Source: Pseudomonadota bacterium
Lineage (GTDB): Bacteria > Pseudomonadota > Gammaproteobacteria > Burkholderiales > Burkholderiaceae_C
Assembly: GCA_018241265.1 (NCBI GenBank)
Contig: JAFEEF010000025.1
Coordinates: 1 to 47,531 of the forward strand
Direction of reading: 5' to 3'
DNA length: 47,531 nt
The notes below the pieces were generated by a model that was given only the letters and a program-made list of their open reading frames with translations, was not told the DNA's origin and did no database searches. Positions 1 to 8,298 of the stretch are shown here, in pieces. The translations under genes were made by a program, and so were the position numbers. Each line of letters starts with the position of its first letter. The first letter of the stretch is position 1.

Positions 1-825
1 CGGGTTGCCGGTGCCGAAGTAGGCCAGGCCGGTCTTCGGGTCGTAGCTGCCGCCGAGCCAGGTGGCGGCGCCGCCGTTCTTCCACAGGTCACCCGGCCAA
101 CTCTTGTTGGTGGTGCCGGAGATGCCGTTCTCCTTCTTGTTGCCGTCCTTGTCGTAGATGTAGCCCATGTGGCCTTCGACGGTGGGACGCGACCAGACCA
201 TCTTGCCGGTCTTCGGGTCGCGCGCCTCGACGCGTCCGACCACGCCGAACTCGCCCCCCGACACCCCGGTCAGCAAGAGGCCGTCGGCAATGATGGGCGC
301 GGCGGTCGCCGAGTAGCCGGCGGCATAGTCTTCGATCTTCTCCTTCCACACCACGTCGCCCGTGCCCTGGTCGAGCGCGACGAGCTGCGCATCCAGCGTC
401 GCGAAGATCACGAGGTTGTCGAACAGCGCCGCGCCGCGGTTGACGACGTCGCAGCACGGCATGATCCCTTCGGGCAGCCGGTGCTCGTACTTCCACAGCT
501 TCTTGCCGGTGGCCGCATCGAGCGCATAGATGCGCGAGTAGGACGCGGTGACGAACATCTTGCCGTCGTGGATCAGCGGCTGCGATTCCTGGCCGCGCTG
601 CTTCTCGCCGCCGAACGAGAACGCCCACACCGGCGTCAGGCGCCCGACGTTCGCGGTCGTCACCTGCTTGAGCGCCGAATAGCGCTGGCCCTGCGTGCCG
701 AGGCCCCACGACAGCACCTCGGTGCCGGACTTGGCGGAGTCCTCGATCATCTGTTCGGTGACGCCGGCGCGTGCCATCGAGGCAGCGGCCAGCAGGGTAA
801 GCAGCGTGAGTGTCTTCAGGCGCAT
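1..825 (-). CDS. PQQ-dependent (quinoprotein) alcohol dehydrogenase, 3' end cut by window edge
   Basis: Periplasmic quinoprotein that oxidises primary alcohols with PQQ as cofactor. The visible 275 codons start at ATG 825, with an AGGAGA ribosome site about 6 nt upstream, and stay open to the left edge. Residues 1-20 form a signal peptide ending ASMARA. The vicinal Cys124-Cys125 in [10 protein letters not shown] is the PQQ-stacking disulfide of this family. GEFGVVGR and VEGHMG resemble ExaA-type ethanol dehydrogenases, and FGTGNP at the edge carries the Asn that ligates the metal. The catalytic Asp region, and the residue that separates calcium from lanthanide enzymes, lie outside the window. 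So ExaA-like versus XoxF-like cannot be settled. A sigma-54 promoter lies about 63 nt upstream. It follows the MBL and SoxYZ-like genes on the same strand. Confidence 0.93.
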   Translation of the reverse strand, partial: MRLKTLTLLTLLAAASMARAGVTEQMIEDSAKSGTEVLSWGLGTQGQRYSALKQVTTANVGRLTPVWAFSFGGEKQRGQESQPLIHDGKMFVTASYSRIYALDAATGKKLWKYEHRLPEGIMPCCDVVNRGAALFDNLVIFATLDAQLVALDQGTGDVVWKEKIEDYAAGYSATAAPIIADGLLLTGVSGGEFGVVGRVEARDPKTGKMVWSRPTVEGHMGYIYDKDGNKKENGISGTTNKSWPGDLWKNGGAATWLGGSYDPKTGLAYFGTGNP

Positions 826-887
826 GGAAAGGTCTCCTCGAGGGTGGATGGTCGGCCCGAGTCGCTCGTGCCGGCAGCCTCGAAAGG

Positions 888-902
888 GCATGAAGCGTGC
901 CA
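888..902 (-). promoter_or_regulatory. sigma-54 (-24/-12) promoter of the PQQ alcohol dehydrogenase
   Basis: Read on the minus strand the site is TGGCACG-CTTC-ATGC. The invariant GG (901-900) and GC (889-888) are exactly 12 bp apart, as RpoN requires, and only one base differs from TGGCACG-N4-TTGC. The predicted start near 876 leaves a leader of about 50 nt before ATG 825. The adjacent stretch 826-1030 holds no gene. Confidence 0.72.
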
Positions 903-1030
903 TTGCGGACCTGCGTCGAAAGGCTGCCGCCGGCGCATCCGGCAGGCCGCGCGACGCGGGGTTTCCACGCGGATCGGGCGCTGCGATGTGCCAGCGTCGA
1001 ACAGTGCGCCGCGCCAGCGCGTGACAGGCG

Positions 1031-1972
1031 CTAGCGACTGTTCAGCGCCGCCTGTTCGTAGCGCGGATAGAGGTGGGCGACGTTGCGCACGTACTCGGTG
1101 TCGAACGCCGCCCATTGCCTGAACTCGGCCGGCACCGGCAGGCGCAATACGTCGTTCATGTCCAGCCCCTGCTCGGCGGCGCGCCGGAACGCGCCGTCGA
1201 TCCAGGCGAGGTAACGCTGCGTGCCGTCGATCGCCGCATCGGCAACCGCGAGGCTGCCGTGGCTGGGCACGACGACGGCGGTGCGATGCGCGGCCAGCCA
1301 CGCCAGGCTCTGCTGCCACGCGGGCAGCTCCGCATGCGGCGTCGTCGGAATGCGCGCCGAGAACACCAGGCCGCCGGCGAACGTGACGCCTGCGGTCCGG
1401 TCGATCAGCACGAGGTCGCTCGCGGTGTGGCCCGACAGCTCGCGCCATTCGAGCTCGTGCCTGCCGATGCGCTCGCTGCCGGGCACCGCATCGTGGTCGG
1501 GCAGCAGCGCCTCGGTCCCTTTCATCCAGTCGCCGCAGAGGCGATAGAGGTTGTCCTCGTAGGCGGCCGCCTCGCGCCGCATACCGGCGCGGGTGATCGC
1601 CGTGGCGTAGCGCGGCACGTCGGCGAACGCCTGGCTGCCGAGGAAGTAGTCCGGATGCAGGTTGAGGTGGACGACCCGCACGATGGCTTCCCGCGTCGTC
1701 CGCTCGATCAGCACGCGCAGCTGCTCGCCGTAGCGCTTCGACGGCCCGGTGTCGACGACGACCACGCCGGCGCCGGTGACGATGAAGCCGGTGTTGATGA
1801 TGTTGCAGCCGTTGGCCGGCGCGAAGTCGGCCTGCGCGCCTTCGACGACGTAGACATCGGGCGCGACGGCGCGCGCCTGCAGCCGGTAGTCGAGCGCGGC
1901 CTGGGCGAAGACCGCGGGCGCGAGCCCGCACAGCGCTACCAGCAGCATCGCGATCGCCAGGGTGCGCAGCAT
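1031..1972 (-). CDS. Metallo-beta-lactamase-fold protein of the quinoprotein relay type, degenerate metal site
   Basis: 313 aa with a signal peptide (about residues 1-24, ending VFAQA), so exported. The fold is recognisable from the DTGPS strand, [29 protein letters not shown] and PSHG. It resembles the SoxH-related zinc metallohydrolases found beside PQQ dehydrogenases. The usual HxHxDH motif reads N-L-H-P-D-Y, and the Asp normally in the GD motif is Gly. Several zinc ligands are therefore replaced while the GHT and PSHG histidines remain. It may bind one metal, or act as a binding or maturation partner rather than a hydrolase. The ATG starts 1 nt after the stop of the SoxYZ-like gene, so the two are translationally coupled. 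The alcohol dehydrogenase follows after 205 nt. Confidence 0.85.
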   Translation of the reverse strand: MLRTLAIAMLLVALCGLAPAVFAQAALDYRLQARAVAPDVYVVEGAQADFAPANGCNIINTGFIVTGAGVVVVDTGPSKRYGEQLRVLIERTTREAIVRVVHLNLHPDYFLGSQAFADVPRYATAITRAGMRREAAAYEDNLYRLCGDWMKGTEALLPDHDAVPGSERIGRHELEWRELSGHTASDLVLIDRTAGVTFAGGLVFSARIPTTPHAELPAWQQSLAWLAAHRTAVVVPSHGSLAVADAAIDGTQRYLAWIDGAFRRAAEQGLDMNDVLRLPVPAEFRQWAAFDTEYVRNVAHLYPRYEQAALNSR

Positions 1973-1973
1973 G

Positions 1974-2789
1974 TCAGTCGATCGTCGCCGCGATGCGGTT
2001 GCCGTTGTTGTCGACGCCGTCCAGCCGCAACGGCTCGGCGGGCAGCGACGCGAAGTCGAAGCTGAACACCGGGTTCTCGCTCACCGGCTCGAAGGTCGAG
2101 AGCTGCAGCAGTTCGCGGCCCTGGCCGTCGCGCAGCGAAAGCCGCGTGATGTGGAAGGCCGGGATGCCGTTGGCCAGGCCGGTGTCCATCGGGTGCATCA
2201 CGCGTACGCGCACGCGCGCCGCACCATCGCCCTGCCCCGCGGCGTCGATACCGCTGCTGTGCGGGAACACGCGCGCACTGACGCGACCCAGCGTGCTCGG
2301 CCAGCTGCCGTCGCGCCGCGACGCGCCCGGCACCGTGCAGCCGCCGCCGGCCGAGTCGACCAGCGTGCCGCCGACATGCCAGATACCGTCCTTCGTGCGC
2401 ACCGCGGCACGCACCGGGCTCGCCTGTTCGAGCTTGAAGCGCAGCGCGATGCGCGGCAAGGCCATGAGCGGCCGGTATTCGAGCACCTTGCGGATCGGGT
2501 TGCGGTCGACGATCACGACGATGGCGTCGACGTCGCCGAGGCGATCGGCGGCGATGCTCACCGGCACGTTCATCGGGTCTTCGGCAAAGCTCGGCGCGCG
2601 CACCTGGACGCGGGTATCGAAGCGCAGGGCCGCCGTGCCGAAGTACTGACGCCGCAATTCGGGCCACTGCAGCGAGCCGAACGGATCGCCGTCCGTCGAC
2701 ATGCCGCTGTCGACATCGGCCGCGACCGCAGCCCACGGCGCGCAGAGCAGGAGGCCGCAGGCGCCACGGCGATCGACCCGGATTCGCAT
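1974..2789 (-). CDS. Quinoprotein dehydrogenase-associated SoxYZ-like carrier protein (fused)
   Basis: 271 aa, with a signal peptide around residues 1-24 (ends AAVAADV). The N-terminal part (about 40-150) resembles SoxY and ends in GGGC with Cys151, equivalent to the swinging-arm cysteine of SoxY. The C-terminal part (about 165-271) resembles SoxZ, here fused in one chain. In Sox sulfur oxidation this cysteine carries substrates. In this branch, found next to PQQ dehydrogenases, the cargo is unknown. No other sox gene is visible, so a role tied to the neighbouring dehydrogenase is more likely than thiosulfate oxidation. The ATG at 2789 was chosen because the signal peptide begins there; the frame stays open upstream but without a signal-like sequence. 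Confidence 0.85.
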   Translation of the reverse strand: MRIRVDRRGACGLLLCAPWAAVAADVDSGMSTDGDPFGSLQWPELRRQYFGTAALRFDTRVQVRAPSFAEDPMNVPVSIAADRLGDVDAIVVIVDRNPIRKVLEYRPLMALPRIALRFKLEQASPVRAAVRTKDGIWHVGGTLVDSAGGGCTVPGASRRDGSWPSTLGRVSARVFPHSSGIDAAGQGDGAARVRVRVMHPMDTGLANGIPAFHITRLSLRDGQGRELLQLSTFEPVSENPVFSFDFASLPAEPLRLDGVDNNGNRIAATID

Positions 2790-2845
2790 GCCGGAGACGA
2801 CAGCAAGTTCCGTGCGCCATCGGCTGCCGTGGAGCGACTGTCGCG

Positions 2846-2863
2846 AACGGCACGAAACGGCAC
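2846..2863 (+). repeat. Two direct repeats of AACGGCAC, 10-bp period
   Basis: AACGGCAC occurs at 2846-2853 and 2856-2863, one helical turn apart, inside the divergent region between the SoxYZ-like gene and exaC. Just upstream, GCGAC-T-GTCGC (2834-2844) is a perfect short palindrome. These are candidate regulator sites; no factor can be named. Confidence 0.4.
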
Positions 2864-2917
2864 AACGCGGCGGCCGGTGTGTCGCAGATTGGGACGATGG
2901 CGACCGTAGTTTCCCTC

Positions 2918-2967
2918 GTCGCAGACCCGCCATCGCGGTCCGGATGACGCCGCGACGGGTCTGCGGC
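2918..2967. promoter_or_regulatory. Inverted repeat upstream of the exaC sigma-54 promoter, candidate activator site
   Basis: GTCGCAGACCCG (2918-2929) and CGGGTCTGCGGC (2956-2967) are inverted copies with one mismatch in 12, separated by 26 bp. The inner 9 bp are perfect. A further direct copy of GTCGCAGA lies at 2881-2888. The element ends 5 bp before the -24 box of the exaC promoter. It is closer than typical enhancer sites, so a repressor or an alternative hairpin is also possible. Confidence 0.45.
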
Positions 2968-2971
2968 GCGC

Positions 2972-2986
2972 TGGCACGCAAGCTGC
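2972..2986 (+). promoter_or_regulatory. sigma-54 (-24/-12) promoter of exaC
   Basis: The site reads TGGCACG-CAAG-CTGC. GG (2973-2974) and GC (2985-2986) are exactly 12 bp apart, and one base differs from consensus. The predicted start near 2998 gives a leader of about 82 nt to ATG 3080. It nearly duplicates the promoter at 888-902 in front of the alcohol dehydrogenase. Known acetaldehyde dehydrogenase genes of the AcoR regulon are sigma-54 dependent, which supports the reading. Confidence 0.75.
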
Positions 2987-3079
2987 CCAAGAGGCATCGC
3001 GGTCGACCTGGTGCAACGGCGCCGACGGCGCCACCGCTTCCTCATTCAACCCATCGCCAACCCATCGCGGAGATCACCC

Positions 3080-4600
<1,521 letters not shown>

Positions 4601-4610
4601 TCGAGGACGA

Positions 4611-4641
4611 CGCGCCCGGCTTCATGAGGAGGCCGGGCGCG
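4611..4641 (+). repeat. Hairpin between exaC and the DUF779 gene
   Basis: CGCGCCCGGC (4611-4620) pairs perfectly with GCCGGGCGCG (4632-4641) around an 11-nt loop. No T tract follows, so it is more likely an mRNA-stabilising or attenuating hairpin than an intrinsic terminator. Confidence 0.5.
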
Positions 4642-4661
4642 GAAGATGGGAGACAGAGTCC

Positions 4662-5063
4662 ATGACGACTTCCACGGCGCGCATGGTGCCGGTCGATCGC
4701 GTGGTCGCGACCGAGGCCGCGCTCGGCTTGATCGCACGGCTCGCCGCGATCCACGGCCCGCTGATGTTCCACCAGTCGGGCGGCTGCTGCGACGGCAGCG
4801 CGCCGATGTGCTATGCCGACGGCGAGTTCCTCGTCGGCGACTCGGACCGGCGCATCGGCACGATAGGCGGCATGCCGTTCTACATCAGCGCGTCGCAGTT
4901 CGAGTACTGGCAGCACACGCAGCTCATCATCGACGTGGTGCCGGGGCGCGGCGGCATGTTCTCGCTCGAAGGACCGACCGGCCAGCGGTTCCTGACGCGC
5001 TCGCGCCTCTACACCGAGCCGGAGTGGGCGTGGCTGGAAGCGACCGGCGGCGGCGTGCGCTGA
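4662..5063 (+). CDS. DUF779 family protein
   Basis: 133 aa, full length for DUF779, a family of unknown biochemical function usually encoded next to ExaC/AcoD-type aldehyde dehydrogenases. The hallmark HQSGGCCDGSAPMC is present, with adjacent Cys42-Cys43 plus Cys50, suggesting metal binding or redox chemistry. No signal peptide or membrane segment is visible. ATG 4662 has a GGGAGA ribosome site about 8 nt upstream. It is probably co-transcribed with exaC across the hairpin at 4611-4641. Confidence 0.9.
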   Translation: MTTSTARMVPVDRVVATEAALGLIARLAAIHGPLMFHQSGGCCDGSAPMCYADGEFLVGDSDRRIGTIGGMPFYISASQFEYWQHTQLIIDVVPGRGGMFSLEGPTGQRFLTRSRLYTEPEWAWLEATGGGVR

Positions 5064-5116
5064 AGTAGCCGCGACGAACGCCCGCGCCGGCGGGTTGTGT
5101 CACAGTCGGGCTCGCC

Positions 5117-6631
5117 ATGCCGATCGAGCCCGTCTTTCCTGTCCGCCATGTATGGCCGCTGCACGGCGTTGCAGCGACGCGCCGTCTGGAGCAAGCGGGG
5201 CTCGCGGCAACGCCGCCCCACGTGTTGATGCAGCGTGCCGGTGTAGCGACTGCACGACTCGCGCTCGCGGTCGCGCCGCACGCACGCCGAGTCTGGATCG
5301 CTGCCGGCCCGGGCAACAACGGCGGCGACGGCCTGGCGGCGGCGATCCATCTGAAGCAGGCCGGCAAGGACGTGCGCGTCAGCCACCTGTCCGGCAAGCG
5401 CCTGCCCGACGACGCGGCCGACGCGCTGGCGCGCGCGCAAACGGCCGGCGTCGCGATCGATGCGTCGTCCTGCCCTCGACTGGGCGCCGATGACATCGCG
5501 CTCGACGCGCTGCTCGGCATCGGCGCGACGCGCGCGCCGGACGGCGCACTGGCCGAAGCAGTACGTCAGCTCAATGCCCTGCCCTGCGCGGTGCTCGCGA
5601 TCGACGCGCCGACCGGCCTCGACGTCGATACCGGCCAGCCGCTCGGCGACGTCGCGGTGCAGGCCCGCCATACCTTGTCGCTGCTGACGTTGAAGCCGGG
5701 TCTGTTCACCGCGGCAGGCCGCGACCACGCGGGCATGGTGTGGCTCGACACGCTCGGCATCGACGCTTCGACCGCCGCGCCCGACGCGCGGCTCGGCGGC
5801 GACACCGAAGCGCCGCAGCCGCGTCGGCATGCGCAGCACAAGGGCAGCTTCGGCGACGTCGCGATCGTCGGCGGCGCGCCGGGCATGACCGGCGCCGCGT
5901 TGCTGGCAGCGCGCGCGGCGCATGCGGCGGGCAGCGGCCGTACTTACGTCGACCTGCTCGGCGCGAGCGCCGACGCGGCCGGTATCGACATCGTCCATCC
6001 GGAGCTGATGTTCCGCCCCGGCTGGTGGCAAGGCGATGCGCAGCGGCTCGCCGCTGCGACCGTCGCTTGCGGCTGCGGCGGCGGCGATGCGGTGCGGCAG
6101 GCGCTGCCGCCGTTGATCGCGCATGCCGGCCGGCTCGTCATCGATGCCGATGGCCTGAACGCGATCGCCGGCGACACGATGCTGCAGCAGGTGCTCCAGG
6201 CGCGCGGCAAGCGGGGCGCGCCGACCGTGCTGACGCCGCATCCGCTCGAGGCGGCGCGCCTGCTCGGCAGCGACACGCGGGCCGTGCAAGCCGATCGATT
6301 GAGGGCCGCACGTGCGCTCGCCGAACGTTACGGCGCGGTCGTGGTGCTGAAGGGCTCGGGCAGCGTGATCGCCGCCCCCGACGCGGTGCCGTGCATCAAC
6401 GCGACCGGCAACGCATCGCTGGGCAGCGCAGGCACCGGCGACGTCCTGGCGGGCTGGCTCGCCGGACTGTGGTCGCAAGCCCATGGCGACGACGGCGCGA
6501 CGGCCTGCGACGTCGCGGTCCGCGCGGTGGCGCTGCACGGCGCGGCGGCCGACCCGGCTCGGCCGGGACCGATGCGCGCCGCCGATCTCGTCGAGGCCTT
6601 GCATCGCCGCCTGCGCGGCGGGAACGCCTGA
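5117..6631 (+). CDS. nnr: Bifunctional NAD(P)H-hydrate epimerase / ADP-dependent dehydratase
   Basis: 504 aa fusion that repairs hydrated NADH and NADPH. The N-terminal YjeF_N-type epimerase (about 10-215) shows AGPGNNGGDGLAAA and AIDAPTGLDVDTG. The C-terminal ADP-dependent dehydratase (about 240-500) shows HKGSFGDVAIVGG, LTPHPLEAARLLG and GSAGTGDVLAGW, the nucleotide and catalytic loop. ATG 5117 lies 53 nt after the DUF779 stop. It may be read through from the sigma-54 transcript, which would place cofactor repair next to an NAD+-reducing dehydrogenase. Nnr is otherwise a general housekeeping enzyme, so the link could be chance. Confidence 0.93.
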   Translation: MPIEPVFPVRHVWPLHGVAATRRLEQAGLAATPPHVLMQRAGVATARLALAVAPHARRVWIAAGPGNNGGDGLAAAIHLKQAGKDVRVSHLSGKRLPDDAADALARAQTAGVAIDASSCPRLGADDIALDALLGIGATRAPDGALAEAVRQLNALPCAVLAIDAPTGLDVDTGQPLGDVAVQARHTLSLLTLKPGLFTAAGRDHAGMVWLDTLGIDASTAAPDARLGGDTEAPQPRRHAQHKGSFGDVAIVGGAPGMTGAALLAARAAHAAGSGRTYVDLLGASADAAGIDIVHPELMFRPGWWQGDAQRLAAATVACGCGGGDAVRQALPPLIAHAGRLVIDADGLNAIAGDTMLQQVLQARGKRGAPTVLTPHPLEAARLLGSDTRAVQADRLRAARALAERYGAVVVLKGSGSVIAAPDAVPCINATGNASLGSAGTGDVLAGWLAGLWSQAHGDDGATACDVAVRAVALHGAAADPARPGPMRAADLVEALHRRLRGGNA

Positions 6632-6652
6632 CAGCGGCCTTGGCCCGCGAAG

Positions 6653-7141
6653 TCAGCGCGCGTCGGCAGCCGTCAACGGCTTGCCGAGGAAGTGCGCCCG
6701 CACCTGATAACCGCCGGCCTGGTACAGGTGCAAGGCCCCTTCGTTGAAGGCCCAGACCGAAAGGCGCGCCTCCTGCGCGCCTTCGGACGTGGACCATTCC
6801 TCGGCGAGCGCCATGAGGCGCGATCCGATGCCCATGCTTCGATAGGGCTCCGCGACGACGAGCGACGGGACCAGGGCGTACTTCATCGGCCGCAGGTGCG
6901 CATGACCTTCGACGGCCAGTCGAACCGACACGAAGCCGACGATCGTTCCGTCCCGCTCGGCCACGAAGACCCTGGCCTGGCTGGACTGGAGCTCCGACAA
7001 CCAATGCGGAGGGTCGGACTGTCCGGTGGGGTTCTCGGCGAACAGATGCGGCCAGGCGCGCCGGTGCACGGCCATCAGGTGTTCGTCCAGACGGGCCACG
7101 TCGTCCGCGTCTTCGGGCGTTGCAATGCGGAACTGAGTCAT
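6653..7141 (-). CDS. GNAT family N-acetyltransferase
   Basis: 162 aa, a single GNAT domain. The acetyl-CoA binding motif A is visible as VVAEPYRSMGIGSRLM, followed by the family's C-terminal NEGALHLYQAGGY strand. The substrate cannot be inferred. ATG 7141 gives MTQFRIATPEDADDV, a standard GNAT beginning; a longer frame to 7408 adds non-homologous Arg/Ser-rich sequence and was not used. It is convergent with nnr, 21 nt apart. Confidence 0.88.
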   Translation of the reverse strand: MTQFRIATPEDADDVARLDEHLMAVHRRAWPHLFAENPTGQSDPPHWLSELQSSQARVFVAERDGTIVGFVSVRLAVEGHAHLRPMKYALVPSLVVAEPYRSMGIGSRLMALAEEWSTSEGAQEARLSVWAFNEGALHLYQAGGYQVRAHFLGKPLTAADAR

Positions 7142-7208
7142 GTCGTGAGGCTGGGGCAAAGTGCTGCGCGGGGATCGTGAAACCAATCTACCACCCCTGA
7201 TGGCCGTT

Positions 7209-7231
7209 GGTCCGTGCACAAAGCACGAACC
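7209..7231. repeat. Intergenic hairpin between the SDR and GNAT genes
   Basis: GGTCCGTGC and GCACGAACC pair around ACAAA with one internal mismatch. It sits in the 139-nt gap after the SDR stop and upstream of the GNAT start. There is no T tract; it may end or slow SDR transcription. Confidence 0.3.
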
Positions 7232-7280
7232 AGCCGGCTGGATCGAGCGCCCGTCGGCAGACCGGCCCGCTCCAGGACCT

Positions 7281-8192
7281 TCAGCCCGGATGGCGGCGCT
7301 GCGCCTTGCCCGTCTCGACCACGGCCTGCGCGTGCCCGCTGTCGGGCACGGTCTCGCCATGACGGTCGGAGATCTCGTCGAAGCGCGCGGCGACCTGCTC
7401 GGCCGCATCGGCCGGCTTGCCGACGAAGATGCCCGGGGTCAGGGTGATGTGCGCTCGCTCGAAGCTGCCCGCGCCGGCACAGAGGATCGCGCGCGTCGGC
7501 GCATCCTCGGCGACGAGCGCGAGCAGGCCCGGCGTCACCGTCTCGGGCTGCAGCAGGTCGAGCATCTCGCGCGGCAGCAGCTCTTCGGTCATGCGCGTCG
7601 CCGCCGTCGGCGCGAGGCAGTTGACGCGGATGCCGTACTTCTCGCCTTCGATCGCCAGGGTCTGCATCAGGCCGACCAGTGCCATCTTCGCGGCGCCGTA
7701 GTTCGCCTGGCCGAAGTTCCCGTAGAGGCCGGACGACGAGGTCGTCATCACGATGCGCCCGTAGTTCTGCTGGCGCATCGTCTCCCAGACCGCCTTGCTG
7801 CCATACGCCGCGCCCATCAGGTGCACGTCGACGACGAAGCGGAAGTCTTCGAGCGTCATCTTGGCGAAGCTCTTGTCGCGCAGGACGCCGGCGTTGTTGA
7901 CGAGGATGTCGACGCGGCCCCAGGCAGCGAGCGTCTCGTCGATCATCGCCTGCACGGCGGCGGCATCGGTCACCGATGCGCCATTGGCGAGCGCCGTGCC
8001 GCCGGCGGCGCGGATCTCGTCGACCACCGCGCGTGCCGCGGCGGAGGCGCCGCCGTTGCCGTCGACCGCGGCACCCAGGTCGTTGACCATCACCTTGGCG
8101 CCGCGGGCCGCGAGCGCCAGCGCATGTCGCCGGCCGAGGCCGCCGCCGGCGCCGGTCACCACGGCCACGCGGCCATCGAATCGCATCGTCAT
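7281..8192 (-). CDS. Short-chain dehydrogenase, (3R)-hydroxyacyl-CoA dehydrogenase-like
   Basis: 303 aa NAD(P)-dependent oxidoreductase. TGAGGGLGR (13-21) is the Rossmann glycine motif, DLGAAVDG suits NAD, NNAG is at 99-102, and Tyr165 with Lys169 form the catalytic YxxxK after the TTSSSGLYG stretch. The sequence style, including VNDLG and the C-terminal segment after the core, is like the dehydrogenase domain of multifunctional enzyme type 2 (peroxisomal beta-oxidation/17beta-HSD4 family). A 3-hydroxyacyl-CoA or related substrate is inferred from that. The ETF/acyl-CoA dehydrogenase operon is 35 kb away, so there is no operon support. An ATG two codons later (8186) is an alternative start. 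Confidence 0.88.
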   Translation of the reverse strand: MTMRFDGRVAVVTGAGGGLGRRHALALAARGAKVMVNDLGAAVDGNGGASAAARAVVDEIRAAGGTALANGASVTDAAAVQAMIDETLAAWGRVDILVNNAGVLRDKSFAKMTLEDFRFVVDVHLMGAAYGSKAVWETMRQQNYGRIVMTTSSSGLYGNFGQANYGAAKMALVGLMQTLAIEGEKYGIRVNCLAPTAATRMTEELLPREMLDLLQPETVTPGLLALVAEDAPTRAILCAGAGSFERAHITLTPGIFVGKPADAAEQVAARFDEISDRHGETVPDSGHAQAVVETGKAQRRHPG

Positions 8193-8298
8193 GTTGGTTC
8201 AGTGCAGTGGAGTGAAGAAATCGGTTGAGCGCGCGAACGACCGAGCGATGCACCGGACCGCTGCACGGCCCGGCGCGCGATGGCGGGCGCTCGGCCCG

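Noticed and set aside
979-993. A second TGGCAC on the minus strand upstream of the alcohol dehydrogenase
   Set aside because: The position that should hold TTGC reads AGCG, so the -12 element is missing. The site at 888-902 fits far better.
2795-2815. TGGCGC-like box with TTGC on the minus strand before the SoxYZ-like gene
   Set aside because: GG and GC are 14 bp apart instead of 12, so it would not be read by sigma-54 holoenzyme. The promoter of this gene remains unknown.
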